Source: Pontibacter burrus
GTDB lineage: Bacteria; Bacteroidota; Bacteroidia; Cytophagales; Hymenobacteraceae
Assembly: GCF_010686685.1 (NCBI RefSeq)
Contig: NZ_JAAGWD010000001.1
Span: 248,001-312,000, forward strand
Direction of reading: 5' to 3'
DNA length: 64,000 bases
The position numbers and the translations under genes are program-made. A model generated the notes under the pieces. The model did no database searches. It was not told the DNA's origin and was given only the letters and a program-made list of their open reading frames with translations. Shown here piece by piece: positions 53,428 through 63,069 of this stretch (positions within the stretch are counted from its first letter, which is position 1; each line of letters begins with the position of its first letter).

Positions 53428-53877
53428 TTAGTTGAGTGATGGTTTGTTCTGTTGATTGAGCCAGGTTTCGGCCTCGTCCATAGAATCGAAGTTGCGGTAA
53501 GGTAATTCGGAGTTAGAGGTAAAGGAGTTTAACTGCAGGTGTGCTATCTTATCGGTAGGCATTACATTGGCAACCTGCTTCACTCCCGAATCTATCACAA
53601 ATTGCTGTGCGGCCAGGTGTAGCTCATTCAGCTCCTGCGGGTGCGTGATCATGGTGCGCATATCGGTTAGTACCGTAAAATTTGGCTGCGTAAACGACAC
53701 CGCTTTCTTCCAGTCCTTGAGCAGCGACTCTACTGCGGTTTTGTTTTTCCAGTAACCCAATATTGTAAAGTACACCCGGTTCTTGGCCTTATCTACGATC
53801 ATCTCATAACAAGAATTCTTAGCTACCTTTTCATAGGAGCTTTCCGGGGTTCCGCTATGTAGAGTGACGCTATACAT
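53428..53877 (-). CDS. Hypothetical STAS/SpoIIAA-like protein
   Basis: A 149-residue cytosolic protein with alternating strands and helices (NRVYFTILGYWKNKTAVESL, FTVLTDMRTMITHPQELNEL, VKQVANVMPTDKIAHLQLN). The order of elements is like the SpoIIAA/STAS-like fold seen in small hypothetical proteins of Bacteroidota. No phosphorylation serine can be assigned. It is 40 bases downstream of the GDPD gene on the same strand. Confidence 0.65.
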   Translation of the reverse strand: MYSVTLHSGTPESSYEKVAKNSCYEMIVDKAKNRVYFTILGYWKNKTAVESLLKDWKKAVSFTQPNFTVLTDMRTMITHPQELNELHLAAQQFVIDSGVKQVANVMPTDKIAHLQLNSFTSNSELPYRNFDSMDEAETWLNQQNKPSLN

Positions 53878-53917
53878 TATCGCTTTGTACGATTTTATAG
53901 TTATAGCGCCTTATACT

Positions 53918-54772
53918 TTATAAAGTTTTATTAGCCCCCAATAAACTTTTTACCTGCTCCTGTACCATATCCGGGTAATCTGTAATAATGCCATCTACGC
54001 CCATTGTCAGCACTTTTTGCACTGTTGCTTCGTCGTTCACTGTCCAGGCAAAACATTTTATTTGTTGCTCCTGCAGCAGAAGCATCAGGCTGGCATCAAT
54101 CAAACTATAGTTGGGGTTATAGGCATAAGGGGTAAATCCTAACTGTTCCAGGCGCTGCTCGGGCGGCGTGTTGTCCTCGGTAAGTAAACCCAGTTTTATA
54201 GTTGGTTTTAAGTGGTGCAGCACCTGCAACGGCCTTACATCAAACGACTGCACCATTACCTGCTCTGTCAGTTTATAGTTTACCAGCACCTCTAGCAGTA
54301 ACTCTACAAACAGCTCCGGCCTTGGGTGGAAAATCTTATCGCCGGCTATAGTTGATTTTATCTCGATGTTGAAATAAGGACAAGCTATCGTTTGCTGCGC
54401 ACAATATTCCTTCACTGCAACTATAACTTCAGAAAGGAGTGGTTTATGCATGGGCTGATTTTGCTGTTTCGGGAAGCGCGGATGCGGTTTGGAACCACAG
54501 TCGTACTGCTTTATAGTTTGGTAAGGCAGCCTGTAGATATTATGTTCCAGCTCTTCGGAGGGAGCTATCGTTGTGCCATCGGGTTTCAGGCAGTACTCGG
54601 CGGCAAACCACGGCTCATGCGATACCAGCACCTGTGCATCTCCTGTTATCACTACATCCAGTTCCAGCGCATGCACGCCCAGTTCGGCAGCTTTCAGAAA
54701 GGATGGAGTGGTGTTTTCAGGTAAAAGGCCGCGGCACCCTCTGTGCCCGTGCACTTCTATGATCCGGGCCAT
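53918..54772 (-). CDS. Glycerophosphodiester phosphodiesterase
   Basis: A 284-residue TIM-barrel enzyme that splits glycerophosphodiesters into glycerol-3-phosphate and an alcohol. The catalytic and metal residues are in HGHRGCRGLLPENTTPSF, ALELDVVITGD and VLVSHEPWF; the C-terminal CFAWTVNDEATVQKVLTMGV and DGIITDYPDM are typical. It has no signal peptide, so it is probably cytosolic. The fasciclin gene ends 3 bases upstream of its start. Confidence 0.93.
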   Translation of the reverse strand: MARIIEVHGHRGCRGLLPENTTPSFLKAAELGVHALELDVVITGDAQVLVSHEPWFAAEYCLKPDGTTIAPSEELEHNIYRLPYQTIKQYDCGSKPHPRFPKQQNQPMHKPLLSEVIVAVKEYCAQQTIACPYFNIEIKSTIAGDKIFHPRPELFVELLLEVLVNYKLTEQVMVQSFDVRPLQVLHHLKPTIKLGLLTEDNTPPEQRLEQLGFTPYAYNPNYSLIDASLMLLLQEQQIKCFAWTVNDEATVQKVLTMGVDGIITDYPDMVQEQVKSLLGANKTL

Positions 54773-54775
54773 CTG

Positions 54776-55246
54776 TTAGTAGTTTAACGCACCGCTCAGG
54801 GCATGCACTACCCCGTTTTTGAGCTCTGTATCGGCCTTGATTATAGTTACTCCGTTTACGAGTGTATTATTTTTCCGGCAGATGGTAATCGACTGCCCAC
54901 TCAGCGTTTGTAGTGTTGCGCCGTCTTTCAAATCCTTTTCGGTGTATCTGCCTTTCACAATATGCCCTGCCAGCACGGTTCTTATCTGCTCCGCCGACTG
55001 ACCTTTAAGCTCCTGTAACGCTGCTTCCGGTGGGGCAAACAAGGTGTAAGGCGCATCTCCCGAAAGCACAGGAAGCAAACCTGCAGTAGTTAGAAGCTCT
55101 CCCAGCAACGGACGCTCCTTTACCACATTCTCCAGAATAGTTGTACGGGTAGTTGTGGCAGCTGCCAGTTCCTGGGCCTGTACGTTTAGCATTAAAAGCA
55201 GAAAGGCGGGCAGGGTGAATAATATAAAAGCTTTAGAGGGGCGCAT
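54776..55246 (-). CDS. Secreted fasciclin-domain protein
   Basis: A 156-residue protein with a signal peptide (FILFTLPAFLLLMLNVQAQ) and one fasciclin domain: LGELLTTAGLLPVLSGDAPY then TLFAPPEAALQEL, VLAGHIVKGRYTEKDLKDG, and GVTIIKADTELKNGVVHAL. It is probably a surface adhesion-type or matrix protein. It is followed 3 bases later by the GDPD gene, so both may share one message. Confidence 0.9.
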   Translation of the reverse strand: MRPSKAFILFTLPAFLLLMLNVQAQELAAATTTRTTILENVVKERPLLGELLTTAGLLPVLSGDAPYTLFAPPEAALQELKGQSAEQIRTVLAGHIVKGRYTEKDLKDGATLQTLSGQSITICRKNNTLVNGVTIIKADTELKNGVVHALSGALNY

Positions 55247-55332
55247 ATGTAAAAGAGTTTGTTTTCAAACCCTTATACGTATGATCCCTTCCAAAGTAAT
55301 ATATAGTTTAGCTATACTCGGAAACTATAGTT

Positions 55333-55959
55333 TTAAAAAGGAAGCCTCCAGCCAGCAATCTGATCGATAAAATAAGGGCCTGCCTGTGGCACAAAGGCCA
55401 GGGTGATTACCACACCATACAGTGCGCCATAGAAGTGGGCATCATGGTTTATATTATCGCCCATGCGCTTGCCTGAGTAGTATGAATAGATCAGGTACAG
55501 AACCCCCAGTATAAAGCCAGGGATACAAAGCACGGCATACAAACAGATATCGTTTGTAGGATAGAACAGGATGCTTGAAAAAACTACAGAAGCAACACCA
55601 CCAGAGGCTCCCAGGGCTCTGTAACCCGGGTTATGGCGGTGCTTGATGTATGTAGGAATATCCGAAACAATGATACCACCAATGTAGATAAGCAGGAAAA
55701 TCAGGATGCCGGGCGTCTCCCCAAAGGTGGCCATAAAGGTGTACTCCACGTTTCTGCCGAAGAAGATCAGCGTGAACATGTTAAAGAACAGGTGCGTGAA
55801 ATCGGCATGCAGAAAACCTGACGTAATAAAGCGGTACCAGGAATTATCGCGGTTAACCGTGTACGGATAAAATATCCACTTATTCATCAGGTCGTGGTTA
55901 CTAAAGGCATACCACGAGATAACCGCAGTAAGGATGATCAGAATAATGGTAACGCTCAT
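55333..55959 (-). CDS. Rhomboid family intramembrane serine protease
   Basis: A compact 208-residue rhomboid with six membrane helices. Visible signs are ITSGFLHADFTHLFFNMFTL, the catalytic serine in GASGGVASVVF and the histidine in HDAHFYGALYGVV. It has no extra domains, unlike the rhomboid at 44.3-45.9 kb. The substrate is unknown. It is downstream of the polyprenyl synthase across a spacer full of degenerate repeat words. Confidence 0.9.
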   Translation of the reverse strand: MSVTIILIILTAVISWYAFSNHDLMNKWIFYPYTVNRDNSWYRFITSGFLHADFTHLFFNMFTLIFFGRNVEYTFMATFGETPGILIFLLIYIGGIIVSDIPTYIKHRHNPGYRALGASGGVASVVFSSILFYPTNDICLYAVLCIPGFILGVLYLIYSYYSGKRMGDNINHDAHFYGALYGVVITLAFVPQAGPYFIDQIAGWRLPF

Positions 55960-55966
55960 GTTTAAA

Positions 55967-56024
55967 GTTAGAGAGTTAGAAAGTTTGGAAGTTAGAAAGT
56001 TGAAGAGTTAAAAATAAAGAAAGT
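55967..56024. repeat. Degenerate GTTAGAAAGTT-word array
   Basis: Imperfect tandem words: GTTAGAGAGTTAGAAAGTTT, GGAAGTTAGAAAGTTGAAGA, then GTTAAAAATAAAGAAAGTTA. A related array in inverted sense lies at 13156-13203. Confidence 0.6.
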
Positions 56025-56116
56025 TATAGAGACGCAATATTTTGTGTCTTAAACTATAGCAGAGCTAACCATTTAACAATGCAACTATCAACAATTTGAC
56101 AATTAACTATCAGCAA

Positions 56117-57091
56117 TTAAGAATCCCGCTCCATTAGCTGCAGGGCCAGGCCGCGCAGGGTGGCTTTGCGCTCGTCAGCTACAGCAATGGCATCGAGGTG
56201 GCGCAGGGCTTCTTTAAAGTAGCGGTCTATTTCCTGCTCGGTCTGCTGACGGATGCTTAGTTGGTCGTACACAGTGGTAATGGCCTGCACTTTGGCTTCG
56301 GAAGTATGATTCTGGGTAATGTTGCGCCAGCTTTTTATAGTTTCCAGCTGCTCTCCGGTTGCCTGTTCCAGCGCTGTCAGCATCAGGAAGGTTTTTTTAT
56401 CGGACAGTATATCGCCGCCTACCTGTTTGCCGAATTTATCTTTATCACCATACACATCCAGCAGGTCATCGCGCAGCTGGAAAGCAATACCAATGTTGTT
56501 ACCAAACAGCCTCAGGTGCTCGGCATCCTCATCGGGTGCGCCTTGTAAAATAGCGCCCAGCTCCAGGCTAAACCCTACCAGCACGGCAGTTTTCAGCGTG
56601 ATCATCCGGATGTATTCCTGTATGCTTACCTCGGTGCGCTGCTCAAAATTCATGTCGAGCTGCTGGCCTTCGCAAACCTCGGCAGCTGTATTGCTGAACA
56701 ACTCCAGTACCCGCGGCAGTTTGTCCGGCTCAGCTTGCGCCATCAGTTGGTAAGCGCGCACCAGCATCACATCGCCGCTCAGTATGGCAATGTTGGCATT
56801 CCATTTTTCGTGCACGGTTTGCTGCCCACGACGCAGTGGCGCCTTGTCCATGATGTCGTCGTGCATGAGCGTGAAGTTGTGGAAAACCTCTACCCCTGCA
56901 GCTGGCAAAAGTGCCTTTTCAATATCATCATCAAACATTTGAGCCGACAAAAGCACCAGCATGGGCCGGATGCGTTTGCCACCCAGCGACATAATGTAGC
57001 GAATGGGCTCGTATAGTTCGGATGGTTGCTCGCCGTAGCGAAGCGTTGCTAACGTATGGTTTAATTTTTCGGACAGGATGCTAATATCCAC
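56117..57091 (-). CDS. Polyprenyl diphosphate synthase (trans-isoprenyl type)
   Basis: A 324-residue enzyme that chains isopentenyl units to an allylic diphosphate. The first aspartate-rich motif is LMHDDIMDKAPLRRGQ (DDxxD), the second FQLRDDLLDVYGDKDKFGKQ. GGKRIRPMLVLL and the lysine in RTEVSIQEYIRMITLKTAVL fit too. It could supply the quinone tail or, with the GGGP synthase at the left edge, the archaeal-type lipid side chain. Chain length is not fixed by sequence inspection. The rnr gene ends 10 bases before the position where it would meet this gene's stop side; the two are on one strand. Confidence 0.92.
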   Translation of the reverse strand: MDISILSEKLNHTLATLRYGEQPSELYEPIRYIMSLGGKRIRPMLVLLSAQMFDDDIEKALLPAAGVEVFHNFTLMHDDIMDKAPLRRGQQTVHEKWNANIAILSGDVMLVRAYQLMAQAEPDKLPRVLELFSNTAAEVCEGQQLDMNFEQRTEVSIQEYIRMITLKTAVLVGFSLELGAILQGAPDEDAEHLRLFGNNIGIAFQLRDDLLDVYGDKDKFGKQVGGDILSDKKTFLMLTALEQATGEQLETIKSWRNITQNHTSEAKVQAITTVYDQLSIRQQTEQEIDRYFKEALRHLDAIAVADERKATLRGLALQLMERDS

Positions 57092-57100
57092 GAGGTATTT

Positions 57101-59404
57101 CTATTTTTTCAGTGTCTCAATCAGTTCTAGATCGATGGTGCGCTCGGCCAGGTTGGCGCTTACAACTTCAACTATAACCTCGTCGCCAAACGAAATGATA
57201 CGCTTGTTCTGGCGGCCTATAATTCTATAGTTGTCGGCATCCAGCTCGTAGTAATCGTCGTTCAGGGTAGAGAGGCGTACCATGCCTTCGCACTTATTTT
57301 CTTCAATCTCCACAAATATACCCCATTCTGTGACACCAGACACTATTCCTTTGTATTGGTTGCCAATGGTATCCTTCATAAACTCTACCTGCTTGTACTT
57401 AATAGAGGCGCGCTCGGCATCGGCTGCGCGTTTCTCCATTTCAGAAGAATGCTGGCAACGGGCTTCGTATTCGTCTTTATCTGTAGACGGACCGCCATCC
57501 AGGTAATGCTGCAGCAGGCGGTGCGCCATCATATCGGGGTAACGGCGAATAGGTGACGTGAAGTGCGAATAGTGTGCGAACGCGAGACCAAAATGCCCTT
57601 CTGGCTCGGTGCTGTACTTTGCCTTAGCCATCGTCCGGATTGCCAGGTTCTGCAGCACGCTCTGTTCCGGTTTGCCTTCGGTTTCTTCGGCCAGGTTGTT
57701 CAGCTCTGATGAAATGTTGCCTTCCGGGTCTACTTTATAGCCAAATTTGCGCGCGAAAATAGAGAAGGTGCTCAGTTTATCAGGATCCGGGGCGCCGTGC
57801 GTGCGGTAAACCATAGTTGGCCGCTTTTTACCTTTGCCCAAGTTGTATACAAACTCTGCCACCTTTTTATTGGCCAGCAGCATAAACTCTTCAATCAGTT
57901 TATGAGCGTCTTTGCGCTCTTTTACATAAATGTAGAGTGGCTTGCCGTTGTCGTCGAGCTTGAATTTAACTTCTATCGTTTCGAAACTGATGGCACCGTT
58001 TTTAAAGCGTTTGTCTTTCAGCTTTTTGGCGATGCTGTTCATGATGTTGATCTCTTCTGCAAAGTCGCCTTCGCCGGATTCAATACGTTCCTGGGCTTCT
58101 TCGTAGGTGAATCTGCGATCAGAGTAAATGACCGTTCGGCCAAACCATTCGCTGTATACTTTGCCTTCATCGTCCAGCTCGAAAACTGCTGAAAACGTCA
58201 GCTTTTCTTCCTGCGGGCGCAACGAACAAAGGCCGTTTGAGAGGCGCTCAGGCAACATCGGCACTGTTCTATCCACAAGGTAAACCGACGTTGCTCTGTG
58301 AAAAGCTTCCTTCTCCAGCAAACTTCTGGTGTCTACATAATGCGTTACATCGGCAATGTGCACGCCAATTTCCCAGTTGCCATTCTCCAGCTTCTGTATC
58401 GAGAGGGCATCGTCAAAGTCCTTGGCATCGGCAGGGTCAATGGTGAAGGTGGTTACATCCCGGAAGTCTCGGCGCTTGTTGATCTCGGCCTGCGTGATCT
58501 TATCTGAAATGCTTTCGGCTTCTTCTTCCACCGACTCCGGAAACTCGAATGGCAAACCGAATTCCGCCATGATAGAATGGATCTCGGCTTCGTGCTCACC
58601 AGCCGGGCCAAATACCCGCGTTATTTCACCAATTGGGTTTTTACCTGGTTTATCAGGCCACTCGGTAATTTTTACCAATACCTTGTCGCCATTCTCCGCT
58701 CCATTCAGGCCGCGTTCGCCTACAAAAACATCGAAGTACAGCTTTTTAAAGTCGGGTACTACAAAACCGAAATTTTTCGATAATTGCAGAATGCCTACCA
58801 GTTCTTCGCGCTTGCGCTCCAGTACTTCTACTACTATGCCTTCGGCACGCCCGCCCTGGTAGGTTGGCAGTACTTCTACTTTTACCAGGTCTCCGTCCAT
58901 AGCGTAATTCAGGTGCTCCCGGAACACGCGCACATCGTCTTCTATGCCTTCGGCTACAATGTAAGCATATTTGTTATTGGCCATGTCTACCCTGCCGGTA
59001 ATTATATCTACCTTCAGGTTCAGGGTATACTTGTCTTCGTCTATAACTATAACGCGGTTCTCGCGCTGCAATACACGTAGCATGTCGTTCACCAGCTCGC
59101 GGCCTTTTTTATCCACCACCCCTAAGCGGCGGTAAATCTGGCGAAGTGTAAATTCTGTATCAGGGTTTCTGGAAAACAGCTCCAGCACCATGCCTTTAGC
59201 TGATCTGTCGCGACCACCGTCTCTGCGGCCCGATCCTTCTCTCCTATCACCTGATCTGCGGCTGCCGCCACCTGTTGTTTCTCTTCTGGATGAGCTTCCA
59301 CGTGGAGTCTCTTCTCTTCTCGATGATGACTCGCCACGGCGGGAGCCACCTTTTTCGCTGCGACCTTTTCCTCTGCCGCCTCTTGTATCTCGTTTACTTC
59401 TCAT
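57101..59404 (-). CDS. rnr: Ribonuclease R
   Basis: A 767-residue 3'-5' exoribonuclease. The order is an Arg/Gly/Ser-rich disordered head (about 1-70, RGGRGKGRSEKGGSRRGESS), a winged-helix part (FTLRQIYRRLGVVDKKGREL), two cold-shock domains, the RNB catalytic domain with DPADAKDFDDALSIQKLENG (catalytic aspartates), YSHFTSPIRRYPDMMAHRLL, and a C-terminal S1 domain (GIVSGVTEWGIFVEIEENKC). It helps decay of structured RNA. Polyprenyl synthase follows it after 10 bases. Confidence 0.95.
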   Translation of the reverse strand: MRSKRDTRGGRGKGRSEKGGSRRGESSSRREETPRGSSSRRETTGGGSRRSGDRREGSGRRDGGRDRSAKGMVLELFSRNPDTEFTLRQIYRRLGVVDKKGRELVNDMLRVLQRENRVIVIDEDKYTLNLKVDIITGRVDMANNKYAYIVAEGIEDDVRVFREHLNYAMDGDLVKVEVLPTYQGGRAEGIVVEVLERKREELVGILQLSKNFGFVVPDFKKLYFDVFVGERGLNGAENGDKVLVKITEWPDKPGKNPIGEITRVFGPAGEHEAEIHSIMAEFGLPFEFPESVEEEAESISDKITQAEINKRRDFRDVTTFTIDPADAKDFDDALSIQKLENGNWEIGVHIADVTHYVDTRSLLEKEAFHRATSVYLVDRTVPMLPERLSNGLCSLRPQEEKLTFSAVFELDDEGKVYSEWFGRTVIYSDRRFTYEEAQERIESGEGDFAEEINIMNSIAKKLKDKRFKNGAISFETIEVKFKLDDNGKPLYIYVKERKDAHKLIEEFMLLANKKVAEFVYNLGKGKKRPTMVYRTHGAPDPDKLSTFSIFARKFGYKVDPEGNISSELNNLAEETEGKPEQSVLQNLAIRTMAKAKYSTEPEGHFGLAFAHYSHFTSPIRRYPDMMAHRLLQHYLDGGPSTDKDEYEARCQHSSEMEKRAADAERASIKYKQVEFMKDTIGNQYKGIVSGVTEWGIFVEIEENKCEGMVRLSTLNDDYYELDADNYRIIGRQNKRIISFGDEVIVEVVSANLAERTIDLELIETLKK

Positions 59405-60420
59405 GTTTTATTTTGTGGGTATACAGCTTCTTTGGCTGCATCCGGTAATTTTTAGCCTTTATAGATTTGATACTATACGCCACATATAGTGGTTTGGCTA
59501 ATCTATAGTTGCAATTATGGGGTAATTTATAGATAAAGCGCTATATAATGTACTTTGTTTGAAATTAAGTTAATGTTGTGAATTAGAATGAGGGATATGT
59601 TAGATGTTCTATAGTTGCCTATTTGTCATGTCGAGCGTAGTCGAGACATCTTATATGTCCTATAGTTTCAACTCCTGTCATTTCGAGCAAAGCGAGAAAT
59701 CTATCTCAGACTATCGTATTATAGTTAACTATAGTTGCACCTTGAAGCAAGCAGTTTCTTTCATAGTTACGACCTATCCTGGGAGCTCTACTCACCTACA
59801 GTGTTATAGTTTGCTTTGTTGCGCTCACGGCCGCGGGGCCCCGTCTTCGGGCATCGCGCTGCTGCCTTCTTGCTACCCTCGCTGCGCTCGGGTTGCCTGA
59901 CGGCACCGCAACAAGTCAAAGGCGCTCAACCCAAAAACTGTGATCCTTCAATAGCTATAGTTCTTATAGTGTGATAAGCTATAGTTGCATCGCCTTTCTG
60001 TGGTTGTAGTTCCGAGGGGCAGGCTGCGCCTGCCTGTCCGTAGTTTGTAACTATAAAACTATAGGATCAACTATAGCAACAGCCGCAATTCCCCTCTTGG
60101 GAGGGGCAGGGGTGGGTTAGAGTTAACTATAGAACTATAGCTCAGACTATAGCAGTAACAGAAGAAATTCTCCGCCTTAGTCAAGGAGGGGATAAAGGGG
60201 TGGTTGGATAACTGCAACTATAGAACTATAGCCACAGCTACTACTTCTCTGCCTTTATCGGGCAGTTGAGTTACAAGTTCAACTTTATAGTTAGACACAG
60301 GTTGCAAACTTGCGGCAGCGAAATACACTACTACACTAACTATAGAACTATGGTCCCAACTATAGTAATAGCCCAATCCTGTAAATCAGGAAACTGCCCT
60401 TAATGTGCGGTTAAGACAAA
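59405..60420. repeat. Mosaic intergenic repeat, copy B
   Basis: About 1 kb without a gene. The modules of copy A recur in largely the same order: TGTCATGTCGAGCGTAG.. to CTTATATGTCC (59625-59660), TGTCATTTCGAGC..GAGAAATCTATC (59676-59705), CCTGGGAGCTCTACTCACCTA (from 59777), the GC-rich block CGCTCACGGCCGCG to CGGGTTG, CGCAACAAGTCAAAGGCGC then TCAACCCAAA, GGGGCAGGCTGCGCCTGCCTG, CCCCTCTTGGGAGGGG, and AAATTCTCCGCCTTAG to GGGTGGTTGGA. I count about 18 AACTATA/TATAGTT words here. The first two palindromes are swapped relative to copy A. Confidence 0.85.
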
Positions 60421-62250
60421 CTATAGTTGTCCTGCTTTCAGCATTTCCCGTTTTTGCTGGGCCTGCAGAATGTCTTCTACCTCGCCTTTCGGAATAGCGC
60501 TTATGAGGGTGCGGGTATATTCTTCTTTCGGGTTCAGGTACAGCTGCTCTGGCGTACCGCTTTCTACGATCTGGCCTTTGCTCATCACCAGAATCCGGTC
60601 TGACATGTATTTTGCTACAGAAAGGTCGTGTGTGATAAAGATGTAAGTCATCTGGAACTCGTGTTTCAGCTTGTTCAGCAGATTTAGTACCTGCGCCTGT
60701 ACCGATACGTCCAGCGCCGAAACGGATTCGTCACAGATAATACATTTTGGCTGCAGTGCCAGGGCTCTGGCTATACTGATGCGCTGCCGCTGCCCGCCCG
60801 AAAATTCGTGTGGATAACGTTGGAAGTGCTCAGCCGTAAGTCCTACCTTCTCAAGCAGTTCCATTGTTTTAGCTTTGCGTTCTTTGTCGTTAGCGTATAG
60901 TTTATGCACACGCATCGGTTCCATAATAGCCTCCCCTACGGTGTGCATCGGGTTCAGCGACGCGTATGGGTCCTGGAAGATCATCTGGAAATCGCGACGG
61001 CTTTTGCGAAGCTCCTCAGAACTAAGCTGGGCAATATCACGGCCTTTGAAAATAATACTGCCTTCGGTTGGCTCTACCAATCGGAGGAGTGCCCGGCCCA
61101 GCGTAGTTTTTCCACAGCCCGATTCGCCTACCAAACCTATCGTTTCGCCAGGATTAACTGTAAAGCTTACGCCATCTACCGCTTTTACAAAATCGGTGGT
61201 GCGGCCAAAAAATCCCTTTTTTATCGGGAAGTAAACTTTCAGGTTCTCGACTTCAATAAGCGGTGGTTTCTGGCGGTTTTCCTGTTCATGCTTGATATCC
61301 GTAACAGTGCTTACATAGTTGTTAACCACATCTACCAGCGATGGCTCGTATACTTCCCTCGTTCGCTCTATAATGTTGCCGTTTTCATCTTCCAGCATAA
61401 AATCCGACACGGTAGGCAATATAGATTGCGGCTTTGCAGAGAGTTTTGGCCGGCATGCCAGCAATCCTTTGGTGTACGGGTGCTGCGGATTGGTAAAGAT
61501 ATCCAACACCTTGCCCTGCTCTACCAGTTTGCCTTTATACATGACCAAAATGCGGTCGGCAATTTCGGCTACCACACCTAAGTCGTGGGTGATGAACAGG
61601 ACGGCTGTGTTTTCTTTCACCCTGAGTTCGTCAATCAGCTGCAGCATACGGGCCTGCACTGTTACGTCCAGGGCAGTAGTTGGCTCGTCGGCAATCAGTA
61701 TGCTGGGCTCACAGGCCATAGCCATCGCAATCATCACGCGTTGCTTCTGTCCACCCGAAATTTCATGTGGATAAGCGTCGTAAATCTTCTCTGGTCGGGG
61801 CAGCTTTGCTTTCTCAAAAAGCGCTATAGTTCGCTCTTTGGCCTCTTTTTCCGAAATATCTCTGTGTAACAGCAACACTTCGGCTACTTGTTTTCCACAG
61901 GTATAAACCGGGTTCAGCGACGACATCGGTTCCTGAAAAATCATGCTGATATCGTTGCCGCGTATCTGCTGCATCTGCCTTTCAGGCAGCTGAAACAAGT
62001 CTACTTCCCCAAACTTCTCTGACTGGAAAATAGCTGTACCCCCTGCTATCCGGCCCGGCGGCGTATTAATAAGCCGCATTACCGACAGCGACGTTACGGA
62101 CTTTCCTGAACCTGACTCCCCAACTATAGCCACCGTCTCGCCGGGGTATACCTCAAACGATACCTTATCCACAGCCTTAGTAGTGCCGCGGTGCGTGGAG
62201 AAAACCGTTTCCAGGTCGGTGACTTTAAGTATAGGGGTTGGCGTAGTCAA
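60421..62250 (-). CDS. Peptide/nickel-type ABC transporter ATPase with two fused ATP-binding domains
   Basis: A 609-residue fusion of DppD- and DppF-like ATPases. Domain 1 (about 5-265) has Walker A GESGSGKS, signature SGGQKQRVMIAMAM and Walker B LIADEPTTALD. Domain 2 (about 335-590) has Walker A GESGCGKTT, signature SGGQRQRISIARAL and Walker B IICDESVSALD. It ends each domain with the oligopeptide-type tail (QHPYTKGLLACRPKL; KEEYTRTLISAIPKG). The permeases and binding protein are not here, so it works with genes elsewhere. The stop TAG lies in AACTATAGTT. Confidence 0.93.
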   Translation of the reverse strand: MTTPTPILKVTDLETVFSTHRGTTKAVDKVSFEVYPGETVAIVGESGSGKSVTSLSVMRLINTPPGRIAGGTAIFQSEKFGEVDLFQLPERQMQQIRGNDISMIFQEPMSSLNPVYTCGKQVAEVLLLHRDISEKEAKERTIALFEKAKLPRPEKIYDAYPHEISGGQKQRVMIAMAMACEPSILIADEPTTALDVTVQARMLQLIDELRVKENTAVLFITHDLGVVAEIADRILVMYKGKLVEQGKVLDIFTNPQHPYTKGLLACRPKLSAKPQSILPTVSDFMLEDENGNIIERTREVYEPSLVDVVNNYVSTVTDIKHEQENRQKPPLIEVENLKVYFPIKKGFFGRTTDFVKAVDGVSFTVNPGETIGLVGESGCGKTTLGRALLRLVEPTEGSIIFKGRDIAQLSSEELRKSRRDFQMIFQDPYASLNPMHTVGEAIMEPMRVHKLYANDKERKAKTMELLEKVGLTAEHFQRYPHEFSGGQRQRISIARALALQPKCIICDESVSALDVSVQAQVLNLLNKLKHEFQMTYIFITHDLSVAKYMSDRILVMSKGQIVESGTPEQLYLNPKEEYTRTLISAIPKGEVEDILQAQQKREMLKAGQL

Positions 62251-62301
62251 GGTAAATCAGGTTTTTGCTTCAGGTAAAAATAAGAGTTTTTGCCGTATTA
62301 G

Positions 62302-63069
62302 CTACTCAACTGTTATATCTATCTGTTTGCCACTGGCTGTATAAGCCTGAATAATGCCTACCCCTTCTTTTACAAAAACACCCTGCGGATAGTCGAGCGG
62401 GTAATGCTGGTTAAAGAACTTTTCGTCTTCAGTAAATTGCGGGCTGTTCAGGTATAGGTGGTAAACATTCTGGTACTGCACGCCATTTAGTGTAACGGTT
62501 GCCAGAAATTCCTGCGTTATGTCATTCTTTTTGTGGCGCAGCTTCTCCCGGTCTTTGGCGAGCGTAAACACCCTGTATGGCATATAATTTTCGTAGTTGC
62601 TCATGCCCCGGGTTATTATAGTCGGGAATTTGTTATTAAAGCCAACTATGTACTCAATTACATCAGCTACCTGGTTTTTATCGCTGATGCTGTTAAAACC
62701 ATATTGGTTCACATCCTTTGTGTACATCTGGTTAATGCTGAACGGACATTGGCCGTCTATGTAACCCGGATATTCTTTCCCTTCTGTTGTAAAATACTCT
62801 ATACAATCAGAAGTGCCTCCCTTGCCTGTTGTTTGTTTTTTGCCCGTCTTTTCTACAGGAACCACTATTGGGTAAACGCCATCTGCAGCCTGGTAGGCCA
62901 ATGGTAACTTAACCTCTTCATATTTCACGAAATAACGCTTACCCTTTGCTGGCAAAAAGGACATTAACTCTCCATTATGTTCCAGCTTACCAAGGTTTAC
63001 ATCATCGCAGGAGCAGGAGTATAAGCTAAATGACAGAATTAGGGCTGCTAAAAGTTTATAAAACTTCAT
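62302..63069 (-). CDS. Hypothetical lipoprotein
   Basis: A 255-residue protein with a signal and lipobox LYSC (Cys19), followed by SCDDVNLGKLEHNG. The mature part is beta-rich with segments YKLLA-type leader, KRYFVKYEEVKLPLAYQAAD, EYIVGFNNKFPTIITRGMSN and VTLNGVQYQNVYHLYL. I recognise no family. It is probably anchored to a membrane and is upstream of the ABC ATPase gene by 51 bases on the same strand. Function unknown. Confidence 0.75.
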   Translation of the reverse strand: MKFYKLLAALILSFSLYSCSCDDVNLGKLEHNGELMSFLPAKGKRYFVKYEEVKLPLAYQAADGVYPIVVPVEKTGKKQTTGKGGTSDCIEYFTTEGKEYPGYIDGQCPFSINQMYTKDVNQYGFNSISDKNQVADVIEYIVGFNNKFPTIITRGMSNYENYMPYRVFTLAKDREKLRHKKNDITQEFLATVTLNGVQYQNVYHLYLNSPQFTEDEKFFNQHYPLDYPQGVFVKEGVGIIQAYTASGKQIDITVE

